DNA of 64,000 nucleotides, taken from Acuticoccus mangrovi (lineage in GTDB: Bacteria > Pseudomonadota > Alphaproteobacteria > Rhizobiales > Amorphaceae). The notes below the pieces were generated by a model, which was given only the letters and a program-made list of their open reading frames with translations, did not search any database and was not told the origin of the DNA. The position numbers and the translations under genes were made by a program. The stretch spans positions 62,001-126,000 of the forward strand of contig NZ_JAEKJA010000003.1 of NCBI RefSeq assembly GCF_016411865.1, given 5' to 3'. How positions within the stretch are numbered: position 1 is the first letter of the stretch; each line of letters begins with the position of its first letter. Positions 37,915 to 49,439 of this stretch are shown here, one piece after another.

Positions 37915-39222
37915 TTAGAAACTCTCCCGCAGCCAGCGCCCCATGCGGGCGAGGTAGCCCGATGAGCCGGAGGCCTCGAAGAGGCTCGCCGGAGCAAGCT
38001 GCGGGTAGATCAACAAGCCGATGACGGCCGAGAAGGCCGAGCCGCGCGCGGCGATCGGCAGCCCCTTGACGCCGAGCGGCCGCCCCAGTCGGACCGGCCG
38101 CCCGAAGACGGTGCGGGCGACGTCGGTCAGCCCGGTGAGCTGGCTCCCTCCGCCCGTCATCACCACGCGCCGCCCGATCCGCCCGGCAAAGCCGGACGCC
38201 ACGAGACGGTCGCGGATCAGCTCCAGAATCTCGTCCGCCCGCGGGCGGATGATCTGGTTGAGGGTCAGCCGCGGAATGGCCTGCGGCGCCGAGCCGTCCT
38301 CCTCCCCGATGGGGTGGATCGTGAGGGTGTCGCGCTCGTCGCGGCTCGCCGCGATCGCCGATCCCTGCAGCGTCTTCAGCCGCTCCGCCTCCTCGATCCG
38401 GATCGAGAGGCAGTGGGCGATGTCCATGGTGACGTGATGGCCACCGATGGCGATCGCGTCGACGTGGACGAGATTGCCGTCGGCGAAGATTGCGATCGAG
38501 GACGTGCCGCCGCCGATGTCGACGCACACCGCGCCGAGCTCGCCCTCGTCGTCGACGAGCGAGGCGAGACCCGAGGCGTAGGGCGTCGCCACCACGCCGT
38601 CGACATCGAGATGGCAGCGGTTGATCACGAGAGCGAGGTTGTCCTGTGCCGAGCGATCCGCCGTCACGAGGTTCACATCGACGCCCAACGTGTCGCCGAC
38701 CATACCGCGCGGATCGCGGATGCCGTCCTGACCGTCGAGGGAGTAGCCGATGGGGAGCGCGTGCAAGGCTGTTCGCCCGTCCTTGATCTGGTGACGACCC
38801 GAGGCGGCAAGCACTCGCTTGATGTCCGCCTCTCTGACCGTCCCGGTGTCGAGATCGACCTTGGCGCCGAAAGCTTCGGAAGAAAGGCGCCCCGATGTCT
38901 GAGTGACGATAAGCGATTCGACCGTCACGCCAGCCATTTGCTCGGCGGCATCCACGGCTCTCCTGATCGCGCCCTCGGCCTTGTCGAGGTCGATGATCGC
39001 TCCCGACTTCACGCCACGCGACTGCTGGCAGCCGAAACCGATCACCTCGATGGAGTGGGTGCGGCCGGACAGAAGCTCCGCCTCTGTGCCGGGCTTCAGG
39101 CGTGCGATGAGGCAGGCGACCTTGGAGGTGCCGACGTCGAGCACGCACACCGTGGACGACCGGCTGGGCGCCACGTGGCACCGGCTCTGATCGACGCGGC
39201 GGGGGAGTTCGATGATGTTCAT
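37915..39222 (-). CDS. ftsA: Cell division protein FtsA
   Basis: A 435-residue actin-like protein that links FtsZ to the membrane. It has the nucleotide-binding motif VLDVGTSKVACLI near residue 26, the FtsA-specific 1C domain (about 105-185) and the second phosphate motif CVDIGGGTSSIAI. VVMTGGGSQL lies near 365. The C-terminal helix, ARMGRWLRESF, is amphipathic and is the expected membrane anchor. Its ATG overlaps the ftsQ stop (ATGA). Confidence 0.96.
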   Translation of the reverse strand: MNIIELPRRVDQSRCHVAPSRSSTVCVLDVGTSKVACLIARLKPGTEAELLSGRTHSIEVIGFGCQQSRGVKSGAIIDLDKAEGAIRRAVDAAEQMAGVTVESLIVTQTSGRLSSEAFGAKVDLDTGTVREADIKRVLAASGRHQIKDGRTALHALPIGYSLDGQDGIRDPRGMVGDTLGVDVNLVTADRSAQDNLALVINRCHLDVDGVVATPYASGLASLVDDEGELGAVCVDIGGGTSSIAIFADGNLVHVDAIAIGGHHVTMDIAHCLSIRIEEAERLKTLQGSAIAASRDERDTLTIHPIGEEDGSAPQAIPRLTLNQIIRPRADEILELIRDRLVASGFAGRIGRRVVMTGGGSQLTGLTDVARTVFGRPVRLGRPLGVKGLPIAARGSAFSAVIGLLIYPQLAPASLFEASGSSGYLARMGRWLRESF

Positions 39223-40106
39223 TGCTGCGCCTCCGCGATGGCGAGGGCGAGCGGGTCTAGGCCCGATGCGGCGATGGTGGCGGCGAGTGGGTCGAACGGC
39301 TCGGACGGTCCCTGCGGCAGGTTGTCGATGGGATCGAGCCCTTCGGCCGCGTTGCCGTCGACGTCGAGCTGCACCGTGGTGCGGTCGACGAGACGCATGT
39401 CGATGACGATCGGCCCGGCGGCGAGAAGCGCGCCCTGAGCCTCGAGATCCTCGAGGCGCGACAACGCCCTCGACGCGTCCTTCTCGGGCAGCCGCACCGT
39501 CGCGCCGTTGGCGAGGCGCAGGTCCCAGCGCCGGTCGTTCACGAGCACCGCGGCGACGGTCCGCGCGTCGATGCCCGGATGCGCTTCGAGCAGCGTGCGG
39601 GCCTCGTCCACCCGCTCGTTGGCGCCGCTGCCGGCGACGAGCGGAAGATTGCGATAGGCGAACGGCACCTCGTCGGTCAGCACCGAGCCGTCCTTGGCGA
39701 TCACCATCTCGGTTCCGTCGATCTGCCAGCGCGCGAAGGCCTCCGCCTCCTCGATCTCGACGTCGAGTGTGCCGGGCAGGATCTTGCGCACCGTCGCTTT
39801 GGTCACCCACGGCAGCGCTTCGAGCCGCTGCCGCGTCTCGCGGGCGTCCACGGTGAGGAGCGAGGCCGAGGGATCGAGCCCCACCGAGGCGACGATGGCG
39901 CTGTCCGAGGTCTCCTTCTGGCCGGTCAACTTCACGTAGCGCACCTGAAAGCCGCTGGCCCGGCCCACCACGTCGATCACCGCGGACGGGTCGTCGGAAT
40001 AGGCGAGCCCCGCTCCGCCGGAGCCCAGCAGCACGACGAGCGCCAGGATCCGCCCGGGCATCGGGCCGGCGAACCGCGCATCAGGATGGCGCCGGCTCGG
40101 CGTCAC
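39219..40106 (-). CDS. ftsQ: Cell division protein FtsQ
   Basis: This 295-residue bitopic membrane protein has a single transmembrane segment (about 22-42), then a periplasmic POTRA domain (SGFQVRYVKLTGQKETSDSAI, then LLTVDARETRQRLEALPWV) and the beta domain ending in a Pro/Leu-rich tail. It scaffolds the division machinery. I start at the GTG at 40106 because it overlaps the ddl stop as GTGA and gives a normal short cytoplasmic leader. Confidence 0.9.
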   Translation of the reverse strand: MTPSRRHPDARFAGPMPGRILALVVLLGSGGAGLAYSDDPSAVIDVVGRASGFQVRYVKLTGQKETSDSAIVASVGLDPSASLLTVDARETRQRLEALPWVTKATVRKILPGTLDVEIEEAEAFARWQIDGTEMVIAKDGSVLTDEVPFAYRNLPLVAGSGANERVDEARTLLEAHPGIDARTVAAVLVNDRRWDLRLANGATVRLPEKDASRALSRLEDLEAQGALLAAGPIVIDMRLVDRTTVQLDVDGNAAEGLDPIDNLPQGPSEPFDPLAATIAASGLDPLALAIAEAQQ

Positions 40107-41014
40107 CGACCGCAACTGGCGTCCTCCACCAGTGCGCTCACCAGGGCGTCGAACCCCATCCCCGCGTGCGCGGCCATTTCCGGCACCAGGGAGGTTTCGG
40201 TCATACCCGGCTGAGTATTCACTTCGAGACACACGAGTTCGTCTTTCTCGGGGTCATATCGGAAGTCTGCTCGCGAAACACCGCGACACCCCAACGCGCG
40301 ATGAGCATCCAGGGTGAACTGTTGAATATTCTGGTAAATATTCGGTTTAAGGGGGGCGGGAAGGACGTGCTTCGACCCCCCCGGGGCGTACTTCGCGTCG
40401 TAGCCGTAAAACGACCCGGAAACGGGGAGGATATCGATGATGTCCCACACCGTGTCGCCGAACGCGGCACAGGTCAGCTCCTTGCCTGCGACATAGCGCT
40501 CGGCCATCACGACGTCGCCGTAGGCCCAATCGGGGGCGGCGAGTGATTCGGGCGGGCGATTGGCCCCTTCGGGCACGATCACCACGCCGAAGGAGGAACC
40601 CTCCGTCACCGGCTTCACCACGTAAGGTGGCTCCAGCGCGTGGCGCTTGGCCGCCTCGAAGCGGTTGCAGATGACGTGCTCGGCCACCGGCACGCCGGCC
40701 CGCGCGAGCACCGCCTTCGCCCGGTCCTTGTTCATGGCGAGCGCCGAGGCGAGGATCCCCGAGTGAGTGTAGGGGATCTTGAGAAACTCCAGGATGCCCT
40801 GGACCGAGCCGTCCTCACCGAAAGGACCGTGCAGCGAATTGAAGGCGACGTCCGGCTTGATCCGCTTCAATTCCTCCACGAGGTCGAAGCCGACATCGAT
40901 GCGCGTCACCTCATAGCCGGCGCGCTCGAGCCCCGCGGCGCACGCCGTGCCGGACATCAGGCTCACCGGCCGCTCGGCGGACATGCCGCCCATCAGAACC
41001 GCGACGTGCGTCAT
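40103..41014 (-). CDS. ddl: D-alanine-D-alanine ligase
   Basis: The 303-residue ATP-grasp enzyme joins two D-alanines for peptidoglycan. It begins with [19 protein letters not shown] (substrate loop), has [18 protein letters not shown], and the ATP-grasp lysine segment [18 protein letters not shown]. The metal-binding end is [18 protein letters not shown]. Its ATG overlaps murB by four bases. The product feeds MurF, encoded in the same cluster. Confidence 0.95.
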   Translation of the reverse strand: MTHVAVLMGGMSAERPVSLMSGTACAAGLERAGYEVTRIDVGFDLVEELKRIKPDVAFNSLHGPFGEDGSVQGILEFLKIPYTHSGILASALAMNKDRAKAVLARAGVPVAEHVICNRFEAAKRHALEPPYVVKPVTEGSSFGVVIVPEGANRPPESLAAPDWAYGDVVMAERYVAGKELTCAAFGDTVWDIIDILPVSGSFYGYDAKYAPGGSKHVLPAPLKPNIYQNIQQFTLDAHRALGCRGVSRADFRYDPEKDELVCLEVNTQPGMTETSLVPEMAAHAGMGFDALVSALVEDASCGR

Positions 41015-41958
41015 AGAGCCTCCATGAAAGGGGGGACGGGGTCGCCCGCCGGCACACCGATGCGCTTGATTTCCCAGTCGAGCGCCACGCCGGACGTGGC
41101 CTTGACGCGGCCGCGCACGGTCTCGCCGAGCCGCTCCAGATCGTCGGCGGTGGCCTCGCCGAGGTTGAGCATGAAGTTGCAGTGGAGCTCCGACATCTGC
41201 GCGCCGCCCACCGTGAGGCCGCGGCAACCCGCCGCGTCGATGAGCTGCCACGCCTTCTCCCCCGGCGGGTTCTTGAAGGTCGAGCCGCCGGTGCGGGACT
41301 TGATCGGCTGCGTTTCCTCCCGCTTGGAGGTGATCTCGTCCATCGCGGCGAGAATCTCGGCACGATCGCCCGGCTCGCCCGCGTAGGTCGCCTCGGTGAA
41401 GACGAGATCGTCGGGCGCCGTGGAATGGCGGTAGGTGTAGCCGAAGTCGGCGTTCTGGAGCACGTGGACCCTGCCCTTGCGGTCGACGGCCCGCGCCGAG
41501 ACGAGGCGGTCCTTGGTCTCGGTGCCGTAGGCGCCGGCGTTCATGCGCAGCGCGCCGCCGATGGCACCCGGAATGCCGCGGTAGAAGGCGAGCCCGGCGA
41601 TGCCGGCATCGGCCGCCGCGCGCGCGGCCTTCACGTCGGGAAGCGCCGCGCCCACGGTGAGCCGCATCCCTTCGGCGCGCGCGCCCGCAAACCCCTTCGG
41701 CGACAGGCGGATCACGGCGCCCTCGACGCCCCCGTCGCGCACCAGGAGATTGGAGGCGAGGCCGATCGTGAGCACCGGCACCTCCTGCGGCAGCGCGGCG
41801 AGGAAGGCGCAGAGATCCGCCTCGTCGGCCGGCGTGAACAGAAGCTGCGCCGGCCCGCCCACGCGAAACCAGGTGATGTCGGCGAGCGGCCGGTTCGGCT
41901 CGAGCCGCCCGCGAATCCCGGCTCCGGCGAGGAGCGGCGTGAGATCCTCGAACGTCAC
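41011..41958 (-). CDS. murB: UDP-N-acetylenolpyruvoylglucosamine reductase MurB
   Basis: A 315-residue FAD enzyme that reduces the enolpyruvyl group to give UDP-MurNAc. The FAD domain shows [11 protein letters not shown] and [12 protein letters not shown], then [20 protein letters not shown]. The catalytic region has [13 protein letters not shown] (proton-donating Ser) and a late HCNFMLN. This is the shorter type II form typical of alphaproteobacteria. The GTG at 41958 overlaps the murC stop. Confidence 0.95.
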   Translation of the reverse strand: MTFEDLTPLLAGAGIRGRLEPNRPLADITWFRVGGPAQLLFTPADEADLCAFLAALPQEVPVLTIGLASNLLVRDGGVEGAVIRLSPKGFAGARAEGMRLTVGAALPDVKAARAAADAGIAGLAFYRGIPGAIGGALRMNAGAYGTETKDRLVSARAVDRKGRVHVLQNADFGYTYRHSTAPDDLVFTEATYAGEPGDRAEILAAMDEITSKREETQPIKSRTGGSTFKNPPGEKAWQLIDAAGCRGLTVGGAQMSELHCNFMLNLGEATADDLERLGETVRGRVKATSGVALDWEIKRIGVPAGDPVPPFMEAL

Positions 41959-43361
41959 GCCGCGAGCTCCCCCGGCAGCGCCGCCGCCCACTGCGTGATG
42001 GAGCCCGCCCCGAGGCAGATCACCATGTCGCCCGGCTGCGCGTGCGCCTTGATGATGCCCGCGAGCGCCTCGCGACCCTCGAGCGGCACGGCGTGACGGT
42101 GACCGCGCACGGAAAGGCCGGTGACGAGCGAATCCCGGTCGGCGCCCTCGATGGGCGATTCGCCGGCGGGATAGACATCGGCGACCACCACGAGGTCGGC
42201 GTCGTTGAAGCACAGGCAGAAGTCGTCGAAGAGGCTCTTCAGGCGCGAATATCGATGCGGCTGGACGACGGCGATCACCTTGCCCTTCGCCGCCTGCCGT
42301 GCGGCCGCGAGCACCGCGCGGATCTCCACCGGATGGTGGCCGTAGTCGTCGAAGACTGCGACGCCGTTCCAATCGCCCACGTGGGTGAAGCGCCGCTTCA
42401 CCCCGCGGAAGGCGTCGAGGCCGCGCCGGATGGCGTCGGCGTCGATGCCGAGCCGGTCGGCGACGGCGATCGCGGCGGTGGCGTTCGACACGTTGTGAAT
42501 GCCCGGCATCGGCAGGGTGAGGCCGTCGATGCGCCGCTCCTCGCCCGTCACGCGATCGGTGATCGACACGGCGAAGTTGGTGCGCGGCCCCGGCTCGACG
42601 TCGACATAGCGCACGTCGGCCTGCGGGTTGGCCCCGTAGGTGATGATGCGGCGATCCTCGATGCGGCCGACCATCGCCTGCACCTCCGGATGGTCGAGGC
42701 ACATCACCGCGAAGCCGTAGAAGGGCACGTTCTCGACGAACTGGCGGAAGGCGGCGCGCACCCCGTCGAAGGTGCCGTAGTGGTCGAGATGCTCGGGATC
42801 GATGTTCGTCACGATGGCGATGTCGGCGGGCAGCTTGACGAAGGTGCCGTCGCTCTCGTCCGCCTCGGCGACCAGCCAGTCGCCCTCGCCGAGCCGGGCG
42901 TTGGTGCCGTAGGCGTTGATGATGCCGCCGTTGATCACGGTGGGGTCGAGGCCGCCCGCCTCGAGCAGCGTCGCCACCAGCGAGGTGGTGGTGGTCTTGC
43001 CGTGGGTGCCGCCGACGGCGATCGCCTGCTTGAGGCGCATCAGCTCGGCGAGCATCTCGGCCCGCCGCACCACCGGCAGGAGGCGGGCGCGGGCCGCCAT
43101 CAGCTCCGGATTGTCGCGCTTCACCGCCGAGGAGACGACGATGACGGTCGCCCCCTCGATATTCTGCGCGGCGTGGCCGATCGCGACGTCGATCCCCTTC
43201 TCGCGCAGCCGCGCCACGTTGGCGTTCTCGGCGATGTCGGAGCCCTGGACGGTGTAGCCGAGATTGTGGAGCACCTCGGCGATGCCCGACATGCCGATGC
43301 CACCGATCCCGACGAAGTGGATCGGCCCGATGGCCGTCGTCATCTTGAGGGGGGCGATCAT
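41955..43361 (-). CDS. murC: UDP-N-acetylmuramate-L-alanine ligase MurC
   Basis: This 468-residue Mur ligase adds L-Ala to UDP-MurNAc. It has the N-terminal UDP-binding [17 protein letters not shown], the ATP loop [28 protein letters not shown], and [12 protein letters not shown] in the C-terminal domain. AAAGGAG precedes the ATG at 43361. That ATG overlaps the murG stop (ATGA). Confidence 0.96.
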   Translation of the reverse strand: MIAPLKMTTAIGPIHFVGIGGIGMSGIAEVLHNLGYTVQGSDIAENANVARLREKGIDVAIGHAAQNIEGATVIVVSSAVKRDNPELMAARARLLPVVRRAEMLAELMRLKQAIAVGGTHGKTTTTSLVATLLEAGGLDPTVINGGIINAYGTNARLGEGDWLVAEADESDGTFVKLPADIAIVTNIDPEHLDHYGTFDGVRAAFRQFVENVPFYGFAVMCLDHPEVQAMVGRIEDRRIITYGANPQADVRYVDVEPGPRTNFAVSITDRVTGEERRIDGLTLPMPGIHNVSNATAAIAVADRLGIDADAIRRGLDAFRGVKRRFTHVGDWNGVAVFDDYGHHPVEIRAVLAAARQAAKGKVIAVVQPHRYSRLKSLFDDFCLCFNDADLVVVADVYPAGESPIEGADRDSLVTGLSVRGHRHAVPLEGREALAGIIKAHAQPGDMVICLGAGSITQWAAALPGELAA

Positions 43362-44431
43362 CGCGGGCTCCTTTGGGCGACCCCTTCGCAGAGATCGGCG
43401 AGACGTTCGGCGGCATCGGGCTGGGCGAGGCCCTTCGCGGCCTCCGCGGCGGCGGCGAGCGCTTCCGGCGCCAGCATGGCGGTTCCGACCTCGTGGGCGA
43501 GGCGCTCGGGCGAGAGCACGCCCTGGTCGAGCCGCTTCGCCCCGCCGAGCGCGGCCATGGCGGAGGCGTTGTAGGCCTGATCCTGGTCGATCGCGCCGGG
43601 CAGCGGCACGAGCAGCGCCGGCCGCCCGATGATCGAGAGCTCGGCCACCGTGGACGCACCGGAGCGGGCGATCACCAGATGCGCCGCCGCCATCCGCGCC
43701 GGCAGATCCGCGAAGAATGGCGCGAGGTCCGCCGCGATCCCGGCCGCCTCGTAGGCGGCGCGCACCCGCTCCATGTCCTCCGGCCGGCACTGCTGGGTGA
43801 CGCGCAGCCGGCCGCGCAGCTCCGCGTTGAGCTTGCCGAGCGCCGGCGGCACGATGTCGGCGAAGGCGCGCGCGCCCTGGCTGCCGCCGAAGACGAGAAG
43901 GCGGAACTCGTCGATCGACGGCGAATAGGGCGCGGCCGCCGCCCGCACCGCCTCGCGCACGGGAATGCCGACATGGGTCTGCGCGCCCTCGGGCAGGCCC
44001 TTCACCTGCGGAAAACTCGTCGCGACGTGGGCGAAGCGGGCGAGGAGGCGGTTCGCCCGGCCGGCCACCGCGTTCGCCTCGTGCACGATCACCGGCACGC
44101 CCTTGGAGCGGGCGGCGAAGAGGGGCGGCAGCGTCGGATAGCCGCCGAAGCCCACGGCGACGGTCGGCTTCTCGGACGCCACGATCGCCCGCGAGCGCAG
44201 GAAGCCCGACGCCAGCGCCTTGGCGAGGCGGGCGAGAGCCGCCGGGCTCCTGCCGCGCACCGTGTCGGACGCGACCATGTGAACGCGGGCGGGAAAGGTC
44301 TCCACGTAGGGCGCGGCGCGATGGTCGGTCACGAGGGTCACCTCGTGGCCGCGCGCCGCGAGGACGCTCGCGAGCGCCTGGGCCGGGAAGAGATGCCCCC
44401 CCGTTCCGCCGGCGGCGAGCAGCGCGCGCAT
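43358..44431 (-). CDS. murG: Lipid II synthase MurG
   Basis: A 357-residue GT-B glycosyltransferase that adds GlcNAc to lipid I at the inner face of the membrane. Signatures are [14 protein letters not shown] at the N-terminus, [39 protein letters not shown], and [22 protein letters not shown] in the UDP-GlcNAc site. Its start shares one base with the ftsW stop (TGATG). Confidence 0.96.
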   Translation of the reverse strand: MRALLAAGGTGGHLFPAQALASVLAARGHEVTLVTDHRAAPYVETFPARVHMVASDTVRGRSPAALARLAKALASGFLRSRAIVASEKPTVAVGFGGYPTLPPLFAARSKGVPVIVHEANAVAGRANRLLARFAHVATSFPQVKGLPEGAQTHVGIPVREAVRAAAAPYSPSIDEFRLLVFGGSQGARAFADIVPPALGKLNAELRGRLRVTQQCRPEDMERVRAAYEAAGIAADLAPFFADLPARMAAAHLVIARSGASTVAELSIIGRPALLVPLPGAIDQDQAYNASAMAALGGAKRLDQGVLSPERLAHEVGTAMLAPEALAAAAEAAKGLAQPDAAERLADLCEGVAQRSPR

Positions 44432-45579
44432 CACGCAAAGGCCTCGCGCATCGATCGCTCCGTGGTGAAGCGCACCGGCCGCGGCCGGCGACGGGCGAGC
44501 GCCAGCGCCAGCCCCATCTCCAGCGCGACCGCCATCAGCGAGGAGCCGCCATAGGAGATGAAGGGCAGCGTCATGCCCTTGGCCGGCATCAGCTGCAGGT
44601 TCACCGCCATGTTGATGGCGGCCTGCCCGCCGAAAAGGAGCATCAGCCCCGACAGCGCCAGGCGCACGAAGGGATCGGGCTCCTTGAAGGCGTGCATCAG
44701 CCCGCGCAGCACCACCACCGCGAAGAGGAGCACCAGGAGGCCGCAGGCGAGAATGCCGAACTCCTCCGCCGTCACGGCGAACACGAAGTCGGTGTGGCTG
44801 TCCGGCAGGCGGCGCTTGATGATGCCCTCGCCCGGGCCCTCGCCGAACCAGCCGCCGCGGATGAAGGATTCGATCGAGCGGTTGATCTGGTAGTTTTTGT
44901 CCGACGAGGGATCGAGGAAGGCGTTGAAGCGCGCCGTGACGTGCGGCAGGTAGAGATAGGCCGACACGATGCCGCCGAAGCCCAGTCCTCCGAGCGCGAA
45001 CACCCAGCGCCACTGGAGCCCGGCGAGGAAGATCATCGCGCTCCACACGATGGCGATCAGCATCGCCTGACCGAAGTCGGGCTGGGCGATCAGCGGCGCG
45101 ATGACCATCGCCAGCAGGAAGACGGCGAGCAGCCGCCCCGGAAGATCCGCCCGCTTGGAACCCTCCGCGAACAGGAAGGCGGTGAGGATCACGAAGGCCG
45201 GCTTGACGAACTCCGCCGGCTGCACCGTGAGCCCGGCGATCTGGATCCAGCGGCGCGACCCCTTCACCTCCACGCCCATGAAGAGCGTCACGATGATGCC
45301 CACGAGCGCGACGGCGAAGATGACGAGCGCCACGCGCCGCACCTGCCGCGGGCTGAGGAAGGAGAAGGTGATGAGGGCGATCACCGCCGGAACCGCGAAC
45401 ATCGCGTGGCGGATGACGAAGTGATAGCTGCCGACGCCGAGCTTCTCGGCGACCGGCGGCGACGCCGCCAGCGACAGGAGTACACCGAGTGCGATCAGCG
45501 ACAGGAGCGCTCCGAGGAGAACCCGGTCGACCGTCCACCACCATTGGGCGAAGGCGCGTTCGTCGGCGCGGCTGACCAT
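44431..45579 (-). CDS. ftsW: Peptidoglycan glycosyltransferase FtsW
   Basis: This 382-residue SEDS-family protein has about ten transmembrane helices. It is the septal glycan polymerase that works with FtsI. Conserved segments are [33 protein letters not shown] (catalytic-region Asp), [16 protein letters not shown], and a late [14 protein letters not shown]. It is coupled to murD and murG by single-base stop/start overlaps. Confidence 0.96.
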   Translation of the reverse strand: MVSRADERAFAQWWWTVDRVLLGALLSLIALGVLLSLAASPPVAEKLGVGSYHFVIRHAMFAVPAVIALITFSFLSPRQVRRVALVIFAVALVGIIVTLFMGVEVKGSRRWIQIAGLTVQPAEFVKPAFVILTAFLFAEGSKRADLPGRLLAVFLLAMVIAPLIAQPDFGQAMLIAIVWSAMIFLAGLQWRWVFALGGLGFGGIVSAYLYLPHVTARFNAFLDPSSDKNYQINRSIESFIRGGWFGEGPGEGIIKRRLPDSHTDFVFAVTAEEFGILACGLLVLLFAVVVLRGLMHAFKEPDPFVRLALSGLMLLFGGQAAINMAVNLQLMPAKGMTLPFISYGGSSLMAVALEMGLALALARRRPRPVRFTTERSMREAFA

Positions 45580-46976
45580 CAGGCGTCCTCCCCTTTGTGC
45601 AAATGCTCGGTGACGAGGGCACGGAAGCGGTCACCGCGCGCCTCGAAAGAGCGGAACTGATCGAACGAGGCGCAGGCGGGCGACAGGAGCACCACGCCGT
45701 GGTCGGCCGCCGCGCCCGCGGCCGCGGCATCGAGCGCCGCCTCGAGCGTGCCCGACATCGTGAACGGCACGCGCCCCTCGAGCGTCTCGGCAAAGGCCGG
45801 CGCCGCCTCGCCGATGAGATAGGCGTGGGAGATGCGGCCGAAGAGGTCGGCGAGCCCGGTGATGCCGCCGGCCTTCGCCAGCCCGCCGGCGATCCAGTGC
45901 ACCTTGTCGAAGCTCTTGAGGGCCTGACGGGCCGATTCCGCGTTGGTCGCCTTGGAGTCGTTGACGAAGATCACCGCCCCGTCGCGCCCCACCTCCTCCA
46001 TGCGGTGGGCGAGGCCCGGGAAGGTGGCGAGGTGGCTCGCCGCATCCTCGGCGGTGTGGCCGAGCGCCATCGCCATCGCGACGGCCGCCGCCGCGTTCTG
46101 CGCGTTGTGGCTGCCGCGCAGCGAGGGAATGCCGTCGAGCCGGCCGACGGCCCGCGTCGCCCCGTTCTCCGCCGCGAAGAGCACGCCTCCGACGGCGCCG
46201 ACGCCCGCCCCCGCAAGCGCCGCGAGCTCCGCCTCGGCGTCGAACACGCCGACGCGGCGCACCGGCTTGCCGGCCGCCGACAGGCGGTCGGCGACGGCGG
46301 CGGTGTCGGCATCGTCGACGCCGATCACCGCCTGGCGGCTACGCGCCACGAGACCTGCCTTGATGGTCGCATAGCGCTCGAAGGTGCCGTGGCGGTCGAT
46401 GTGGTCGGGCGACAGGTTGAGGAGCGCCCCCACCTCCGCCGTCAGCTCGGGGGCGAGGTCGATCTGATAGGAGGAGCACTCCACCACCGCGACGCCCGGC
46501 ACCGGGTCGAGGTCGAGCACGGGGCGGCCGATGTTGCCCCCCACCTGCGCCTTCTCGCCCAGCGCGGCGAGGAGGTGGCCGAGCAGCGCCGTGGTGGTGG
46601 ACTTGCCGTTGGTGCCGGTGATCGCGGCGAGACGCAGCCCCGGAATCCGCGCGCGGCGCTCCGCATCGAAGAGGGCGACGTCGCCCGTCACCGGCACGCC
46701 GGCCTTGCGCGCCCGCTCCACGCTCCAATGCGGCGCCGGATGGGTGAGCGGCACGCCGGGCGACAGCACCAACGCCGCGAAGGCGGAGAAGTCGGCGACC
46801 CGCAGGTCGCCCGTCGGCACCCCCGCGCGGTCGGCTTCGGCGACGCGCTCGCGGTTGTCGTCGTAGGCGACGATCCGCGCGCCACCCGCCGCCAGAGCGT
46901 GCGCCGAGACAAGGCCCGACCCGCCGAGGCCGAACACCGCCACGTTTTTTCCGGAGAGGCTTTCGACCGCGATCAT
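45579..46976 (-). CDS. murD: UDP-N-acetylmuramoyl-L-alanine-D-glutamate ligase MurD
   Basis: A 465-residue Mur ligase that adds D-Glu. It has [17 protein letters not shown] at the UDP-binding start, the ATP loop [28 protein letters not shown], and [17 protein letters not shown] in the C-terminal domain. [19 protein letters not shown] closes the active site. The length is usual. ATG 46976 overlaps mraY as ATGA. Confidence 0.96.
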   Translation of the reverse strand: MIAVESLSGKNVAVFGLGGSGLVSAHALAAGGARIVAYDDNRERVAEADRAGVPTGDLRVADFSAFAALVLSPGVPLTHPAPHWSVERARKAGVPVTGDVALFDAERRARIPGLRLAAITGTNGKSTTTALLGHLLAALGEKAQVGGNIGRPVLDLDPVPGVAVVECSSYQIDLAPELTAEVGALLNLSPDHIDRHGTFERYATIKAGLVARSRQAVIGVDDADTAAVADRLSAAGKPVRRVGVFDAEAELAALAGAGVGAVGGVLFAAENGATRAVGRLDGIPSLRGSHNAQNAAAAVAMAMALGHTAEDAASHLATFPGLAHRMEEVGRDGAVIFVNDSKATNAESARQALKSFDKVHWIAGGLAKAGGITGLADLFGRISHAYLIGEAAPAFAETLEGRVPFTMSGTLEAALDAAAAGAAADHGVVLLSPACASFDQFRSFEARGDRFRALVTEHLHKGEDA

Positions 46977-48058
46977 CTGAGCTTCAGCGTGGAAAGGCCG
47001 ACGAGGGCGAGCACGAAGGCGATGATCCAGAAGCGGATCACCACCTGCGGCTCGGTCCAGCCGAGCTGTTCGAAGTGATGGTGGATGGGCGCCATCTTGA
47101 AGACGCGCTTGCCGGTGAGCTTGTAGGAGCCGACCTGGATGATCACGGACACGGCCTCGAGCACGAAGAGGCCGCCGATGATCGCCAGCACGATCTCGTG
47201 CTTAGTGGCGACGGCAATGGCGCCGATCATGCCGCCGAGCGCCAGCGAGCCCGTGTCGCCCATGAAGATCGCCGCCGGCGGCGCGTTGAACCACAGGAAG
47301 CCGAGGCCGCAGCCGATCACCGCGCCACAGATCACCGCGATCTCGCCGGTGCCCACCACGTTGTGGATCTGCAGATAGTCGGCGAACACGGCGTTGCCCG
47401 AGAGGTAGGCGATGAGGCCGAACGAGCCGGAGGCGATCATCACCGGCACGATGGCGAGACCGTCGAGCCCGTCGGTGAGGTTCACCGCGTTGCCCGCGCC
47501 GACGATGACGAAGGCGCCGAAGATCGGGAAGAACAGGCCGAGGTTGAAGAAGAGGTCCTTGAAGAAGGGGACCGTCAGCACCGATTCCAGCTCGGGGCTC
47601 TCGAGCAGCATGAAGGCGACGCAGGCGATCATCGCGATCACCGCCTCGATGGCGAGCCGCATGCGGCCGGAGAAGCCGCCGTGGGTCGCCCGCTTCACCT
47701 TCAGATAGTCGTCGTAGAAGCCGATGGCGCCGAAGCCCAGCGTGACGAACAGCACGAGCCACACGTAGAGATTGCCGAGATCGGCCCACAGCAGCGTCGC
47801 GATGAGAAGGCCCGAGAGGATCATCAGGCCGCCCATCGTGGGGGTGCCGCGCTTGGTGAGAAGGTGGCTCGCCGGCCCGTCCTCCCGGATCGGCTGGCCC
47901 TTGCCCTGCCGCACCCGCAGCGAGCGGATGATCGCGGGGCCGAACAGGAAGGTCACGAACAGCGCCGTGATGAGGGCGCCGCCAGTGCGGAAGGTGATGT
48001 AGCGGAAGACGTTGAGCGGCGAGAACTCGCCCGCGAAGGAGGCGAGATATTCAAACAT
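46973..48058 (-). CDS. mraY: Phospho-N-acetylmuramoyl-pentapeptide transferase MraY
   Basis: The 361-residue, ten-helix membrane enzyme makes lipid I from UDP-MurNAc-pentapeptide and undecaprenyl phosphate. It carries [11 protein letters not shown], the catalytic [30 protein letters not shown], and the cytoplasmic APIHHHFE. I start at ATG 48058, giving the normal MFEYL beginning. This leaves an eight-base overlap with murF, the largest in the cluster. Confidence 0.96.
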   Translation of the reverse strand: MFEYLASFAGEFSPLNVFRYITFRTGGALITALFVTFLFGPAIIRSLRVRQGKGQPIREDGPASHLLTKRGTPTMGGLMILSGLLIATLLWADLGNLYVWLVLFVTLGFGAIGFYDDYLKVKRATHGGFSGRMRLAIEAVIAMIACVAFMLLESPELESVLTVPFFKDLFFNLGLFFPIFGAFVIVGAGNAVNLTDGLDGLAIVPVMIASGSFGLIAYLSGNAVFADYLQIHNVVGTGEIAVICGAVIGCGLGFLWFNAPPAAIFMGDTGSLALGGMIGAIAVATKHEIVLAIIGGLFVLEAVSVIIQVGSYKLTGKRVFKMAPIHHHFEQLGWTEPQVVIRFWIIAFVLALVGLSTLKLR

Positions 48059-49439
48059 CGGCGCGGTCCAGTCCGTAGCGGGTTTCGATCGCCTCCACCA
48101 CGGCGGAGAGGCCCATGGCCTTCGACGCCTTGACGAGCACCACGTCACCCACCTCGATCGGGTCGAGGTGCTCGATGAGCTCGGCTGCCGTGTCGGCGTG
48201 ATGGCCGCGCAGCTCGAAGGGGAGCGCATCGCGCAGGTGCTTCGTCATGGTTCCTACGGTGTGGACGATTCGCGTGTCGGCATCGACGAGGAGCGGCGCC
48301 AGTCCACGGTGAAGATCCTCGGCGGTCGGCCCGAGCTCGAGCATGTCGCCGAGAATGGCGATGCGGCGCGTCGCCGGCACCTTGGCGAAGGTGGCGATCG
48401 CCGCGGCCATCGCGGCGGGATTGGCGTTGAAGGCGTCGTCGAGGAGGAGAGCGTCGCCGCCGCCGGGGCGAAGCCGGACCTGCCGCCCCCTCCCCTTCGG
48501 CGCGCGCCAGGCGGCGAGCGCCGCCGCACCCTCCGGAATGTCGAAGCCGGCGATGTAGAGCGCGGCGATCACCGCGAGCGAGTTCTTCGCCACGTGCAGG
48601 CCGGGCTCGGCGAGGCGATAGTCGAGGTGGGTGCCGAACACGTCGGCGACGACGCCGCCGGCATCGTGGGAGAGGAGGCGCACGTCGGCGTCCTCCCCCG
48701 TGCCGAAGGTGACGATGTGAGCGCCCACCGCCTTCGCCGCCGCCATCAGCCGGCCGATGTGCGCGTTGTCGGCCGGCAGGATCGCCGTGCCGTCGGGCTC
48801 GAGACCCTCGAAGATCTCCGCCTTCGCGTCGGCGATCGCGGCCACGCTGTCGAAAAACTCCAGATGCGCCGCCTCCACGGTGGTGATCACCGCGATGGTG
48901 GGGCGGACCATCTTCGTCAGCGGGCGGATCTCGCCGGCGTGGTTCATGCCGATCTCGAACACCGCCGCCTCGGCGCTCGCCGGCGTGCGGGCGAGGCTGA
49001 GGGGGACGCCCCAATGGTTGTTGTAGGAGGCGGCCGAGGCGTGCACCGATCCGGCGACGCCGAAGGCGAGGCGCATCATCTCCTTGGTGCCGGTCTTGCC
49101 CGCCGACCCGGTGACGGCGATCACCGGCACGTGGTGGGGAAGGCGTCCGCGCGCGGCGACGCCGACCGCCTCGAGCGCCTGCAACACGTCGGCGACGCCG
49201 AGGGCGCGTTCCGCCTCGCCCTCGGACACCACGGCGACCGCGGCGCCCTTTTCGAGCGCGTCCGGCACGAAGCGGTGGCCGTCCATCGAAACGCCCTTGA
49301 TGGCGAAGAAGGCGTCGCCGGGCTGCAGGGTGCGCGTGTCGATCGACATGCCCGTGACGGGCGTGTCCGGATCGGCGCCGACGAGTTCGCCGCCGGTGAT
49401 GGCCGCGAGCTCGGAGAGGGTCCACAATGTGTCAGTCAT
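48051..49439 (-). CDS. murF: UDP-MurNAc-tripeptide-D-alanyl-D-alanine ligase MurF
   Basis: A 462-residue Mur ligase that adds the D-Ala-D-Ala dipeptide made by Ddl. The N-terminal domain has [18 protein letters not shown]. The ATP loop is [13 protein letters not shown], followed by [21 protein letters not shown] and [11 protein letters not shown]. The ATG at 49439 overlaps the murE stop by four bases. Confidence 0.95.
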   Translation of the reverse strand: MTDTLWTLSELAAITGGELVGADPDTPVTGMSIDTRTLQPGDAFFAIKGVSMDGHRFVPDALEKGAAVAVVSEGEAERALGVADVLQALEAVGVAARGRLPHHVPVIAVTGSAGKTGTKEMMRLAFGVAGSVHASAASYNNHWGVPLSLARTPASAEAAVFEIGMNHAGEIRPLTKMVRPTIAVITTVEAAHLEFFDSVAAIADAKAEIFEGLEPDGTAILPADNAHIGRLMAAAKAVGAHIVTFGTGEDADVRLLSHDAGGVVADVFGTHLDYRLAEPGLHVAKNSLAVIAALYIAGFDIPEGAAALAAWRAPKGRGRQVRLRPGGGDALLLDDAFNANPAAMAAAIATFAKVPATRRIAILGDMLELGPTAEDLHRGLAPLLVDADTRIVHTVGTMTKHLRDALPFELRGHHADTAAELIEHLDPIEVGDVVLVKASKAMGLSAVVEAIETRYGLDRADV